A stretch of 64,000 nucleotides of DNA from Spiroplasma endosymbiont of Dioctria linearis (GCF_964030865.1 NZ_OZ034984.1:1-64000); one strand, 5' to 3'. Positions 11,070 to 21,822 are shown, counted from the first letter of the stretch. Numbers and translations are program-made. Notes: generated by a model not told the origin, from the sequence alone.

Positions 11070-11636
11070 ATGAAAGTTATTAGCGGGCGCTTTAGAGGTA
11101 GAAAATTAGTTACATTGGATGGAATGAATACAAGACCAACAATTACAAGAGTTAAAGAAGATATGTTTAATGTTTTAAATAATTATTTTATTTTTGATAA
11201 CAAAATTTGTTTAGATTTATTTGGTGGAAGTGGAGCTTTGTCACTTGAAGCATTGTCACGAGGAATAAAGTTTGCCTTTGTAAATGACCACTATAAACCA
11301 GCTTTAGAAATCATTAAAAAAAATTTTACAGGATTAAATAATGAAGAATATGAGTTATTTAACTTTGATTACAAAAAAATGCTTAGTTATTTAACATCTA
11401 TAAATAAGAGTGTAGATTTAATTTTTTTTGACCCCCCATTTGCTAAAGTAGAATACTACACAGAATTTCTCAAATACATTTCTGAGAATCAATTGCTAAA
11501 TAATTATGGTATATTAATTATGGAATCGGAATTAAAGTTAGATGTTAGGGAAATGTCGACTCTAAATCTTTTAAAATATAAGGATTTTAAAAATAAGCAT
11601 CTCTATATTTTAAGGCTAGAAAAGGAGAGTTTATAG
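11070..11636 (+). CDS. rsmD: 16S rRNA (guanine(966)-N(2))-methyltransferase
   Basis: RsmD-family SAM-dependent methyltransferase acting on 16S rRNA. Visible are the family N-terminus MKVISGRFRGRKL, the TRPTITRVKEDMFN motif, the SAM-binding LDLFGGSGALSLEALSRG and the catalytic DPPF near residue 124. Length is 188 aa. The start at 11070 was chosen because AAAGGA lies at 11055-11060 and the family begins at this methionine; an in-frame ATG at 11037 would add a non-conserved leader overlapping a TATAAT box. The stop overlaps the GTG start of gmk by one base. Confidence 0.92.
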   Translation: MKVISGRFRGRKLVTLDGMNTRPTITRVKEDMFNVLNNYFIFDNKICLDLFGGSGALSLEALSRGIKFAFVNDHYKPALEIIKKNFTGLNNEEYELFNFDYKKMLSYLTSINKSVDLIFFDPPFAKVEYYTEFLKYISENQLLNNYGILIMESELKLDVREMSTLNLLKYKDFKNKHLYILRLEKESL

Positions 11637-12517
11637 TGGAAAAAAAACAAGGTAAAATCATAATTTTATCAGGACCATCGGGAGTAGGAAAAGGAACAAT
11701 TAATAAAGAGTTAGCACAAGATAAATCATTGAATTTAGTACAATCAATTTCTATGACAACTCGTGCTCCTAGACCAGAAGAAATTGATGGAGTTAATTAT
11801 TATTTTGTTGATAAGGATGCATTTAAAGATGCAATTCAACACAATGAGTTAATTGAATATGCAGAATTTATTAATAATTATTATGGTACTCCAAGAAAAG
11901 TTGTTTATGACAAAATTGCAAAGGGAGAAAATGTAGTTTTAGAAATAGAAGTTATTGGTGCTACACAAGTTTTAAAAAAAGAGAAGCCAGAAAATCTGGT
12001 ATCAATTTTTTTAATGCCTCCGAGTTTAAAAGCTTTAGAACAAAGATTAAGAAAACGAGGAACTGAAAAGGAAGAAATTATTAAACAAAGATTAGATAAG
12101 GCTTTATTAGAAATTCCATTAAAACATAAATATCAATATGTTATTGAAATTGATAGTGTTGAAAATGCTGTTGCTAAAGTTAAAGAAGTTTTAACAAAAG
12201 AAAATACATTAAGTATTGATCCAAGCGAAAGTAAATATTTTAAATTAAAAAATAAGGTAAGTGAGATTGTTACTGGACAATATCAATATTTTGTAAATAA
12301 TTGAAAAGAAAATGTTGAAAAAGTAGGTGGAGAAGAAATTAGTGAGAACTTTGATTTTAAAAATTATTTAGTTGAGTTATTAACTAATAAAACATATGCA
12401 CATGTACTAGCAAGTCAAGATTTAAATGTATTAGAAAACTCAAGTTTTGTTGAAGCAACTGTGGAGCAATTTATGATTGATGTTAATTTCTTTAGTATTG
12501 AACAAAAGGAATTTTAA
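11636..12517 (+). CDS. gmk: Guanylate kinase with a C-terminal extension
   Basis: Phosphorylates GMP to GDP. P-loop SGPSGVGKGT lies near residue 12; the GMP-binding segment MTTRAPRPEEIDGVNYYFV and the lid region RLRKRGTEKEEII follow. It starts with GTG immediately overlapping the rsmD stop (TAGTG), preceded by AAAGGAGAG. The normal kinase ends around residue 195-200, yet the frame continues through a TGA (Trp, 12302) to 293 aa. The extra C-terminal region of about 90 residues has no motif I recognise. It forms a compact RNA/nucleotide cluster with rsmD and rsmB. Confidence 0.93.
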
Positions 12518-12522
12518 AAATA

Positions 12523-13776
12523 ATGAACTCAAGAAAAGAGGCACTAAGTATTTTGTTTGAGGTATTTAAGAATAATAAATTCTCAAATAAATTACTTAGT
12601 AATCTAATTCAAACAAAGGCTATGTCAAAAGAAGACATAGCCTTTGTTTTCAAATTGGTATATGGAACTATTCAATACAAAATTTATTTAGAGTATGTAG
12701 TTAATAAAATAATTAACCCAAATAAAACAGATTTTAAAATTCAAATACTTCTCTGAATGAATTTATATCAATTAAAATTTTTAAAGTCTAAAGCCTATTA
12801 TGTAATTAATGAATCTGTAAATATTGCAAAATTAATTAATAAAAATTATGCAGGATTAGTAAATAAAGTTTCAAAAAAACTTGAAGATAAAGAACTTTGA
12901 GAAGTAAATATTAAAAATAAGCAAAATATTTTTCCACTAGAAAATGGATTTCCATTTTGACTATATAAAAAAATTTCAGGAGATTATTCAAAATCTCAAG
13001 CAGAGGAATTTATTTTAAATTCAAATATTGAAAGTAAAATTAGTTTGAGATTAAATACCTTAAAAATATCAATAAAAAATTTTGAAGAAAAGTATATGGA
13101 AAAATATAATTTAGAAAAATCAAAGCTAATTGAATATTTTTACTTAACTAATAAAAATATTATTAATCAAGAAATATTTTTAAAAGGTTATGTTACAGTT
13201 CAAGACCAATCAAGTGGATATGCTTCTTATATATTAAATCCAAAACCATTTTCAAAAGTTTTGGATATGTGTAGTGCACCTGGCGGTAAATTAACTCACC
13301 TTGCTCAAATAATGGAAAATAGCGGCGAAATTAAGGCGTATGAACTGCAAGAGAACAAAATACATTTAATAGAACAAAATCTCTCTAGATTAGGAGTCAA
13401 AAATGTAATTTTAGAATGTAAAAATGCTCTGGAAATTTCAGAAGAGAAATATGATTTTATTTTATTGGATGCACCTTGCTCAGGTTATGGAGTTATTAGA
13501 CAAAAGCCTGAAATTAAATTAAAAAAGTATAGTGAGCTAGAAAATTTAGAACTTATTTTATTACAATCTCAACTACTAGAAAAAGCATATAATTGTGCAA
13601 AAGTAGATACTGAAATAGTGTATTCAACTTGTACCATTAATAAGAAAGAAAATGAAGAGCAAATCAGTAATTTCTTATTAAGACATAAAGATATTAAAAA
13701 AATATATGAAAAAGTATTTTTTGGAAATGAATATGATAATGATGGATTTTATATTTGTAAAATGAAAAGAATTTAA
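12523..13776 (+). CDS. rsmB: 16S rRNA (cytosine(967)-C(5))-methyltransferase
   Basis: RsmB/Sun family: an N-terminal NusB-like RNA-binding domain (about residues 1-130) followed by a Rossmann methyltransferase domain. SAM motif VLDMCSAPGGKLTHLA, catalytic motif IV DAPCSGYGV and motif VI YSTCTINKKENEEQ (nucleophile cysteine) are present. Length is 417 aa, with TGA read as Trp at 12754, 12898 and 12958. It starts five bases after gmk. The first part of the gene contains a 16-bp perfect hairpin listed separately. Confidence 0.94.
12611..12650 (+). promoter_or_regulatory. Terminator-like hairpin inside the rsmB coding region
   Basis: Perfect 16-bp inverted repeat: AAACAAAGGCTATGTC at 12611-12626, a 7-nt loop, and the exact complement at 12634-12649, followed by one further T after the TTT of the stem. 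It lies about 90 bp into rsmB. The structure resembles an intrinsic terminator or attenuator; function is not shown. Confidence 0.6.
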
Positions 13777-13795
13777 CTCTTTTCATTTTTTATTT
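13759..13795 (+). terminator. Terminator of the rsmD-gmk-rsmB operon
   Basis: Stem AAAATGAAAAG / CTTTTCATTTT (11 bp) overlapping the rsmB stop codon and followed by a T-rich tail. Confidence 0.8.
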
Positions 13796-13833
13796 TTCAT
13801 TAGTCGATTAAAGAGAAAGGAGGAGAATGCTAT

Positions 13834-16266
13834 ATGATAAAAATATTAAAATTATTATTTACAATATTACCTTTAGGTAATATATCAACATCTGTTGCAG
13901 AAATCAAAAATATAAATTTGTTCATGAAAAATATTGATATAGAAGAACATCACTTAGAAAAGGAACCTTATTATCTTTTAGATGATCAAAAGGAAAAGCT
14001 TAGTGAAATCATAAGAAAAAATAGTAGCACAATTTATAAAAGTAAAGTAAATAAATTTATTTCTCTTGAAGAACTAAAATTAGACCATATGAAGGACTTT
14101 TGATATGACTCAGATTTAGAGTTAAATTTTAAAAATGTTGTTGAAAGAAATTCTATTGGTAAAAGTGATATTGAAGATGTAAATTTTGAAAATCTAAATT
14201 TTGAAAGTTTTCAATTAAATCTAAATTTAGATAAAAGACAAGAATCAAAAGTAATTGAAAGAGAATATAACTATCACGATAAATGAACTGATACTTTTAT
14301 ATATACAAAATTAAACTTAGAGTTTAAAAAAATATATGGAGTTAATTCAGGATTACTAGTTCAAGGAACTATTATTGAGGAAGTTCTTAAAGATAAAGTA
14401 GCCTTAAAAAATAAAGTATGAGGAGAAAGACTTGGAAGAATTGAAAGAGGAGGATTGTTATTAACAAATTTAAAAACAAATTTTATATCTAGAAAAAATT
14501 ATTTTCAAGACATTGAAGAAAATTTTTATACCTTAAAAACAGAAAAAAATAGTGAGTATAATTACTCTCGTAAGAAATTAGAGGAGTTATTAAATTCAGA
14601 TGACAATTTTTTTAAATTTTTAAATATTAAAAAGTGTGATACATATAGAGCTGAAATAAAAACTATTTATTTTGCTAACTTATTCCAATCAAACTTAATT
14701 AACACTGTTGTAGAATTAAAAAATAACTCTCAAATAATTCAGAAAAATATTAAAGTAGTATTTAAAGGAACTGAAATAAATACAAACTTTCATGAGCTTA
14801 ATTTAAATTTTAAAAGCTCATTAAAAAATTTAGATGAGAATCATAAAAAAATAAAATATTTTTTATCTAAGAAGTACAGTATTAATGAAACGGAAATAGT
14901 TTTTAATTTAAATGATATAAATAATTCAAAGGCTGTCAATGATTTTAAAATTAATAAGTCAACAATTTTTAAGTATGAATATAAAAAACCAGGAGGCAAA
15001 ATTTTAACTTTCAATATATCAATAAGTCATACAAGTATTAAATCAGAAAGTAATATTTTTATGCAAAGTTGAGACCAAACCAAATTTGAAACTACAGACA
15101 AAAATTACGAATTGGATAATTATTCTGTAATAAATGAAAGCAATATTGCTGAAGATGATTTTGAGTTTAAAGATATTATAACTTCCTTTGAAAAAATAAC
15201 TCTTAAGAAAAATGAGACTAAAGAATTATTTATTATAAATGGAGAGAAGTTTAGAAAAATCAATTATAAATATAATGAAAATATTAAAGTTAAAAATGAA
15301 AATGATAATATTCTAAAAATCTCTACTATAAAAGCTGGAACAACTCTTTTAGAAATTGATTCAATTGATGCCAAAAATAAAAAAATAATTGAGATAGAAA
15401 TAATTAATGAAGATGGGTACTTTGAATTAGAGACAAATGAAATAACAATTAAAAAGGGTGAATTTGATTATATTGATCTATATTCTAACTCTTTTGAACA
15501 ATTATTTATAATAAACAAAAATGTATCTTTAATTACCGTATTTGAAGATAATAAACTTTGAATTAAATCAAAAGAGCTTGGCTTATTTGAAATTGAAATA
15601 ATTTCAAATATAACAAAAGTGAGTGAAAAAATAAACATTGAGATAATAGAAAATAATAGTGTAATTGAACTAGATAAAAATATTGCAGTATCAGAAGTAA
15701 ACACTTTAAATAATCTAAATATAATAAATTTTGATGAAATAAATGAAAATGAGCTGAGTATTAAAAACTCATCAGAAGACTTATTAATCACAAGGGAGAA
15801 AAATAAAATTACTTTTATACCAAAAAGCAAAGGAATTTTTGAAATAGAATTTAAATATAAAAAGCAAAATTTTACTTTCAAAATATATTCCTTCAATGAA
15901 TTCATAAAAAAGGAAATTAATACTGATAATAAAAAATTATCATTTAATAAAAATGATTATGAGTTAAAAAGTTATGATAATAATATTAATTTAATAGATT
16001 TAAATGGTGATTATAATTTCGCTTTAAGGGATAGTTATAATATTGGAAATATAGAAATTGTAAATAAAAATGGAGAGTATTTTAATATTAAGATGACTGC
16101 CAAAAAAGACAGTGAGCCTAATAAAGATATTGAGAATACAAACAATAGTAAATCAAAAAATAATTGAACTATTATTATGGCCTATTGTTTAATTCCTATT
16201 ACATTTGGAATATCTTTATTCATTTTTTTACTTTTAAGAAAAAAACTTAAAAAAGCAAGTCTTTAA
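13834..16266 (+). CDS. Large single-pass surface protein with Ig-like repeats
   Basis: An 810-aa protein whose frame runs through several TGA (Trp) codons. The ATG follows GAAAGGAGGAGAATG. The N-terminus (MIKILKLLFTILPLG) is a signal sequence without lipobox. The C-terminus has a transmembrane helix (about IIMAYCLIPITFGISLFIF) followed by RKKLKKASL, a stop-transfer pattern giving a large outside domain. Residues 450-700 contain repeated beta-rich modules, each with an element like KISTIKAGTTLLEI or FIPKSKGIFEIEF, resembling bacterial Ig-like (BIG2) domains; this assignment is by pattern. A polar linker precedes the membrane helix. Likely cell-surface or adhesin role, inferred only from topology. 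Confidence 0.78.
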
Positions 16267-16314
16267 ATTAAACATTTATTACTATGATAAAATATATATT
16301 GGAGTTAAATTTTT

Positions 16315-17388
16315 ATGGAACAAACAAGTATATTTAGGTACACAATTCAAGAACTAGAAGAAATTTTTGTGGAAAATGGATTTAAAAAATTTTCTGCTAA
16401 ACAGGTTTATGATTGAATTTACATTAAAATGGAAACAAAATTTGATAATATGACTAATTTAAGTAAGGAATTAAGAGAATTTCTTAATGCTAGATTTGTA
16501 ACTAATTTACTTAAAGACTTAGTTACTGAAGAGTCTAAGGATGGAACAATCAAAATTTTATTTATGTTAGATGATAAAAAGTCAATTGAAACTGTTCTTA
16601 TGCCTCAAAAGTACGGACAATCTGTTTGTGTTACAACACAAGTTGGATGTAAAATGTCTTGCAAATTCTGTGCTTCTGGATTAATAAAAACTGAAAGAAA
16701 TCTATCTGTTGATGAAATAGTGAGACAAATATATACAATGAATTTATATTTAAAAGAGAAATATAAAAATGATCCTGAAAATAAAAGGTCTAGAGTTAGT
16801 CATATTGTAGTTATGGGAATAGGTGAACCATTTGATAACTATGAAAATGTATTGAAATTTATAAAAATTATTAATGATAAAAATGGATTTGAAATTGGAG
16901 CTAGACATATTACAATTTCTACTTGTGGAATTGTTCCAAAAATTAAACTATTTGCGGATTTAAAAACACAGATAAATCTTGCAATTTCATTACATGCTTC
17001 TAATGATGATGTTAGAAATCAATTAATGCCAATTAATAAAGCATTTCCAATTAAAGTTTTATTAGATTCTGTGAGATATTATGTTGATCAAACAAATAGA
17101 AGGGTCACATTTGAATATATTCTAATTGATGGTTTAAATGATAAACCAGAACATGCATTAGAACTGGCTAAAATCATTAGAGGTATTAATGCATATGTTA
17201 ATTTAATTCCTTATAATGAAGTTGAAGAAAATCCTTATAGAAAATCAACAAGAGTAGAGGAATTTTTCAAAATATTAAAAAAACAAAATATTACTGCAAT
17301 TGTAAGAAAAGAATTTGGGGCAGATATTGACGCGGCTTGTGGCCAGTTAAGAGCCAAGAGGGAAGGTGTCATAAAAAATGAAATTTAA
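16315..17388 (+). CDS. rlmN: Dual-specificity 23S rRNA/tRNA adenine C2-methyltransferase RlmN
   Basis: Radical-SAM methylase of A2503 in 23S rRNA and A37 in tRNAs. The cluster-binding C-xxx-C-xx-C motif is CKMSCKFC at residues 112-119, and the C-terminal catalytic cysteine lies in DAACGQLR at residue 342. GIGEPFDNYENV and ISLHA are also present. The start at 16315 (after GGAG) was preferred to the later ATG at 16429 because the upstream segment, read through a TGA Trp, matches the family N-terminus (FSAKQVYDWIYIK). Length is 357 aa. The end overlaps the following phosphatase gene by 11 bases. Confidence 0.96.
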
Positions 17389-18136
17389 AAGTGCAATGCT
17401 TACTGATATAGGTAATTATAGAAAAACTAATCAAGATTATCTTGATTTTGCAACAAAAAAAACTGGAGAGGCTCTAGGAGTTGTATGTGATGGAATGGGT
17501 GGACATGCTTATGGTGAGGTCGCATCAAAACTAGCTGTTCAAAAATTTATTGAGTATTTTAATCAAAATGATTTTTCACAACTTAATCAAAAAGAAATAA
17601 ATAGATGATTAAGAAGCTGTGTAAATAATATTTTGACTGAAATGGTAGAATATTCAAATGAAAGATTTGAAACAAAGGATATGGGTACAACATTAACAGC
17701 TATTTTATTTACAAAAGATGGTGGTTTTGTTATTAATGTTGGAGACTCAAGAACTTATAAATTAGTTAATGATAATTTATTTCAAATAACTGAAGACCAA
17801 AATTTATGGAACTCAACTCCAGAGGCAGAAAGAAAAGATATTCAAATGTCAGGAATTTATGAAAAGGCTAATGATGTTACTTTCTGAAAAGTTTTAACAA
17901 GTGCATTGGGTCCACAAAAAACATTAAGAATTGATACATATTTTGTAGAGAATCAAGAAGGAATATACATGTTAACAACAGATGGTGTTCATGATTATAT
18001 TGATGAAGAAATAACTGCTTCTACTTTAGCAAATAAAAAAGTAAAATTAAAGGATAAGGCAAGTTTAATAATAGAAGATGCAAAAGACAACATCTCAACA
18101 GATAATTTATCAATCCTTATTATTGAAGCAGAGTAA
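17378..18136 (+). CDS. prpC: PP2C-family Ser/Thr protein phosphatase
   Basis: Metal-dependent phosphatase that would counteract the neighbouring PknB-type kinase. PP2C motifs: SAMLTDIGNYRKTNQDY, VCDGMGGHAYGEVAS (metal-binding aspartate), NVGDSRTYK and TTDGVHDYID. Length is 252 aa. The ATG lies inside the end of rlmN with AAGGTG upstream. TGA codons at 17606 and 17885 are Trp; one Trp (NLWNS) uses TGG, showing both codons are used. A terminator follows immediately, so it is partly separated from the kinase gene 50 bp downstream. Confidence 0.93.
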
Positions 18137-18153
18137 TCTAACTCTGCTTTTTT
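18126..18153 (+). terminator. Terminator after prpC
   Basis: Nine-base-pair stem AAGCAGAGT / ACTCTGCTT overlapping the prpC stop, followed by seven or more T residues. Confidence 0.85.
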
Positions 18154-18186
18154 TGTTATTATTATATTGAAAAGGGAGCAACTTTT

Positions 18187-19197
18187 ATGAGTAAATATGA
18201 ACCAGGATCATTAATAAATGAAAGATATGAAGTTATTAGTCAACTAGGAAAAGGTGGAATGGCTTCTGTATTTAAAGCATATGATATTATTACAAGAAAT
18301 ATAGTCGCAGTTAAAGTTGTAGCTCCAGAAATTGTTGTTAAACCTGTAGGACAAGAAAGATTTGATATTGAAAAAGAAGCTTTTGCAAAGTTGGGATCTA
18401 ATGCACATGTTGTTAAACTTTTTGATATTATACAAAATGGTGATGAGTGATTCATTATTTTGGAATGTGTTGAAGGTGGAACTCTAAAAGATAAGTTTCA
18501 AGATTTTGGTTCAATGACCCTTAAAGAGATAAAATATTATTTCTCAAGAATTTGTGATGCTCTATCAGAAGCTCATAAATTAGGGATAATACATAGAGAT
18601 ATTAAGCCAGATAATGTTTTATTAACTCAAGCAGGAGATGTAAAATTAGGCGACTTTGGAATTTCTGTTATGGAAGGTAAATCATCAGAAATTAATAAGG
18701 CTATTGGAACTCCAAAGTATATGCCTCCAGAAATAATTGCAGCACAAGGACCATCTCCAAAAAGTGATATTTATTCACTTGGTATTATGTTATATGAGAT
18801 AGCTACAGGAGTAGCACCATTTACTGCAAAAGAAGCTCCCAAAATTGCAGCAAAACACTTAAAAGAAACTCCAACAAGTCCAAAATTAATTAATCCTTCA
18901 ATTCCGCAAAGTCTTGAAAATCTAATTTTAAAAATGATAGAAAAAGAGCCCGAAAATAGATTTAATAATATTGATGAAGTAAAAAATGAATTATTAAAAA
19001 TAAAAAGATCAGATAATCCTAAGCCATATATTTATCATAAAAAAGTAACTTTAGTTATGAATGATGGTAAAAGAAAACTTCAAGTAGGAAATACTTTGGA
19101 TAAACTACCAAGTATTGCCAAGACAAAATTTACAGCAATATTTTTAATAGTCATAATTTCACTTATTGTTTTATTTGTTTTGCTAATGGTACTATAA
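18187..19197 (+). CDS. pknB: PknB-type Ser/Thr protein kinase lacking PASTA domains
   Basis: Eukaryotic-like kinase. It has the glycine loop LGKGGMASVFKA, the lysine in AVKVVAPE, the catalytic HRDIKPDN loop (Asp138), DFGIS, GTPKYMPPE and SDIYSLGIMLYEIATG. The kinase domain fills residues 10-275. One hydrophobic helix (about 313-335) forms the very C-terminus, with nothing beyond it. Firmicute PrkC/PknB has PASTA repeats outside the membrane that sense peptidoglycan; these are absent here, as expected in a wall-less cell. Length is 336 aa; TGA at 18448 is Trp. The following rsgA starts one base after the stop. Confidence 0.93.
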
Positions 19198-19198
19198 A

Positions 19199-20083
19199 AT
19201 GAATAAAGGAATTATTTTAAAAATATTAAGTGAATATGCATATGTATTATTTGAAAATGAATTATACGAATGTAAAGCAACAGGAAAAATAAGACATAGC
19301 AATCAAAAACCAACAACAGGAGATTATGTAAATTTTGAATTTACTGATAAACAAAATTTTAAAGGATCATTAACTGAAATTTTAAAGAGGAAAAATGAAC
19401 TTTACAGACCTAGAATAGCAAATATAGATCAAGTAGTCATTATAACTTCTTTAAGAGAGCCAATTTTAAATACTTATACTCTTAATAAATATTTGTTTTT
19501 TCTTGAAACTCTTAATTTAAAACCAGTCTTAGCTTTTACAAAAGCGGATTTAACAAATCTTGGAGATGAGGAAATTCAAAAGGCTAAGATGTATGAAACT
19601 ATTGGTTATGAAGTCTATTTAATAAATAATATGATTAATACTGATAAAAATTGAAATAATTTCTTAAAGTGTTTGGAGAATAAAACTTCTGTTTTTACAG
19701 GTCAAACTGGAGCTGGGAAGTCAACAACTTTAAATCATATCATTCCAAATACTTTTGAAAAAACACAAGAAATTTCAAAAGCTTTAAATAGAGGTAAGCA
19801 TACAACAACAAAAAATGAGTTATTCATTTATAAAAACTCATTAATTGGTGATACACCAGGATTCTCTTCCTTTGAGTATAAGGAAGTGAGTAAAGAAGAC
19901 ATTGCTTTAAGCATTAATTTTTTTAAAGAGCAAAACTGTAAATTTAATAATTGCTTGCATATGAACAACACACCAGGTTGTAAAGTCCTTGAGGCAGTTA
20001 AAATTCAAAAATTCCCAGAATTTATATATAATGATTATGTAAAAATTCAGCTGGAAATTGAAAATCAAAGGAGAAAATATTAA
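19199..20083 (+). CDS. rsgA: Small ribosomal subunit biogenesis GTPase RsgA
   Basis: Circularly permuted GTPase that assists 30S maturation. An N-terminal OB-fold (residues 1-65) is followed by G4 FTKADL, the P-loop GQTGAGKST near residue 166, G3 DTPGF and a C-terminal zinc-binding region with Cys-x(4)-Cys-x-His (CKFNNCLH) and a final GCKV. Length is 294 aa. TGA at 19652 is Trp. The order prpC-pknB-rsgA-rpe-thiN is the conserved Firmicute arrangement. The stop overlaps the rpe start (TAATG). Confidence 0.95.
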
Positions 20084-20757
20084 TGGCAAAATTTATTGTA
20101 GCTCCAAGTATTTTAACTGCTAACTTTTTAGCTTTAAAATCAGATTTAGATAAGTTAAAAGAAGCAAAAATTAAATGAATTCATTATGATGTTATGGATT
20201 ATAATTTCGTTCCTAATTTATCTTTCGGACCAAAAATACTAACAGATATAGTTAGTAGTTATAATTTCAATATGGACTTACATTTAATGGTTAAAATTAA
20301 AAATATTTCTGTTAAGGAATATCTTCAACCATTTCTTGTAAAAAATGTAAAGCAAATCACAGTACATTTTGAAGCTCTAACTAAAAAGCAAATATTTGAG
20401 TTTTTAGATTTCTGTAATAGTAACAATATAAGTGCTTCTATTTCAATAAATCCAGATACTGATGTTCTCAAAATTAAAAAATACTTACCTAAAATCAAAA
20501 ATGTTTTAGTAATGAGTGTTAATCCTGGATTTGGTGGGCAACCATTTATTTTGAATTCTTTGGACAAAATTCAAAAATTAAAGGCGCTAAAAGAGGAAAA
20601 TAATTACTCATATTTAATTCAAGTTGATGGAGGAATAAATGAAGAAACTTATAAACTTGTTCAAAATGCTGGAGTTGATGTAATTGTGGCAGGAAGTTAT
20701 TTAGTTGGTTCTTCTGTAAAAAATTTAAAAGAAAGGGTAGCTAAACTTGAAGGATAA
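20083..20757 (+). CDS. rpe: Ribulose-phosphate 3-epimerase
   Basis: TIM-barrel enzyme of the pentose phosphate pathway interconverting ribulose-5-phosphate and xylulose-5-phosphate. It starts MAKFIVAPSILTANF and contains HYDVMDYNFVPNLSFG (metal ligands), DLHLMV, MSVNPGFGGQPF and VDGGIN. Length is 224 aa, standard. The ATG overlaps the rsgA stop, with AAAGGAGA upstream; one TGA (20176) is Trp. The stop overlaps the start of thiN by about 11 bases. Confidence 0.95.
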
Positions 20758-21364
20758 AGCACTAATTGTTATTTCAGAAACTAACATTAACTTAAAAAAT
20801 TTTGAAAAAACTCATTTAATTATTGGAATTGAAAGAGGATGTCTAGATTTAATAAAAAAGGACATTAATATAGATATTGCAATGTCTGATTTTGATCAAG
20901 TAACTCAAGAAGAATTGGAAATTATAAAGTCAAAAGCAAAGAAAGTTATAACTTTTAACCCTGAAAAAGATTATTTAGATGGAATAGCAGCCATTCATTA
21001 TTTACATGATAAAAATATAAAAGATATTACAATGATAGTTAATCCAACAAAAAGATATGATATGAACTTAACTATTATTGACTACGTATTTAACCATAAT
21101 CTAAAAATATTTAATGAAAAATCAGTTATTTTTAAACTAAATTCTGGGGAAAATGTTATAGATTTCAATAAGTATCAAGATTTTACATATATTTCCTTAT
21201 TTAGTTTGAAAGATAATGAAATTACTATTAAAGGCATGAAATATGAAGTAAAAAATATTGAGTTAAAGGCTTTTAATTCTTTGGCTTACTCAAATCAATT
21301 TTTACCATATGTAGATCCTAAAATTGCAATTAAAGATGAAGTTATGATTATTATGACAAAATAA
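20747..21364 (+). CDS. thiN: Thiamine pyrophosphokinase
   Basis: Converts thiamine to thiamine diphosphate with ATP. Family features: ERGCLDLI, the AMSDFDQV motif (conserved SDFDS) and the EKDYLDGIAAI motif (conserved EKDxTD). The protein is 205 aa, and divergent in its C-terminal half. The start is taken as TTG at 20747, inside the end of rpe with AGGGTAGC upstream; no ATG fits. The place in the conserved rsgA-rpe-thiN block supports the call. A terminator follows. Confidence 0.85.
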   Translation: MKDKALIVISETNINLKNFEKTHLIIGIERGCLDLIKKDINIDIAMSDFDQVTQEELEIIKSKAKKVITFNPEKDYLDGIAAIHYLHDKNIKDITMIVNPTKRYDMNLTIIDYVFNHNLKIFNEKSVIFKLNSGENVIDFNKYQDFTYISLFSLKDNEITIKGMKYEVKNIELKAFNSLAYSNQFLPYVDPKIAIKDEVMIIMTK

Positions 21365-21390
21365 AAAAGCAGATTGTAATCTGCTTTTTA
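21364..21390 (+). terminator. Terminator of the pknB-thiN operon
   Basis: Twelve-base-pair complementarity AAAAAGCAGATT / AATCTGCTTTTT followed by a T tract; overlaps the thiN stop region. Confidence 0.9.
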
Positions 21391-21400
21391 TTTTTTTAGC

Positions 21401-21483
21401 TGGTGCCCTCTATCGGAGTCGAACCGATACGATTTCTCGGCAGATTTTGAGTCTGCTGCGTCTACCAATTCCGCCAAGAGGGC
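21401..21483 (-). tRNA. tRNA-Leu (anticodon CAA)
   Basis: Read on the minus strand the gene begins GCCCTCTTGGCGG and ends with GAGGGC, discriminator A and encoded CCA. The anticodon stem GCAGA/TCTGC encloses the loop CTCAAAA, giving anticodon CAA, which reads UUG leucine codons. The long D-loop motif GGTAGACGC and a T-arm GGTTCGACTCC are clear, and a class II variable region (CGAGAAATCGT) is present. It lies downstream of rpmB on the same strand. Confidence 0.95.
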
Positions 21484-21506
21484 AATACCAATAATTATTA
21501 TATAAT

Positions 21507-21536
21507 GAAAAAAAAGAAACTACGATGAGTTTCTTA
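21507..21536 (-). terminator. Terminator of rpmB
   Basis: Stem AAGAAACT / AGTTTCTT (21514-21521 and 21528-21535). On the minus strand it is followed by a T run, just downstream of rpmB and before the tRNA. Confidence 0.75.
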
Positions 21537-21549
21537 ATTTATTGTACTT

Positions 21550-21750
21550 TTATTTTGCTAATTGATTATTTCTTTTTAAAGTTCTAAGTGTTCTTGCTGA
21601 AACTTTTAAAGTCATAACTTTACCATTTTCATCCATTACTTGAACTTTCTGTAAATTAAGGTTTCATTTTCTTTTGCTGGCATTCATAGCATGTGATCTT
21701 GAATTACCTGACAAAGGACCTTTACCTGTTAAACCGTCTTTTCTTGCCAT
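21550..21750 (-). CDS. rpmB: 50S ribosomal protein L28
   Basis: A 66-aa protein beginning [20 protein letters not shown], continuing through a TGA-encoded Trp (KRKWNLNLQKV) and ending [13 protein letters not shown], the standard L28 pattern. The ATG at 21750 follows GGTGAAAATAT. The internal TGA splits the frame into short pieces. It is transcribed on the minus strand towards the tRNA-Leu. Confidence 0.95.
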
Positions 21751-21822
21751 ATTTTCACCTCGGACTTATAAATAATATAATAATTAGGTTAAAAATACAA
21801 GAAAATGTTTAAATTATTCTAA

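Noticed and set aside
15468..15905. A 145-aa hydrophobic minus-strand frame inside the large surface protein
   Set aside because: The hydrophobic look comes from reading the AT-rich Lys/Ile coding strand in reverse; no ribosome binding site.
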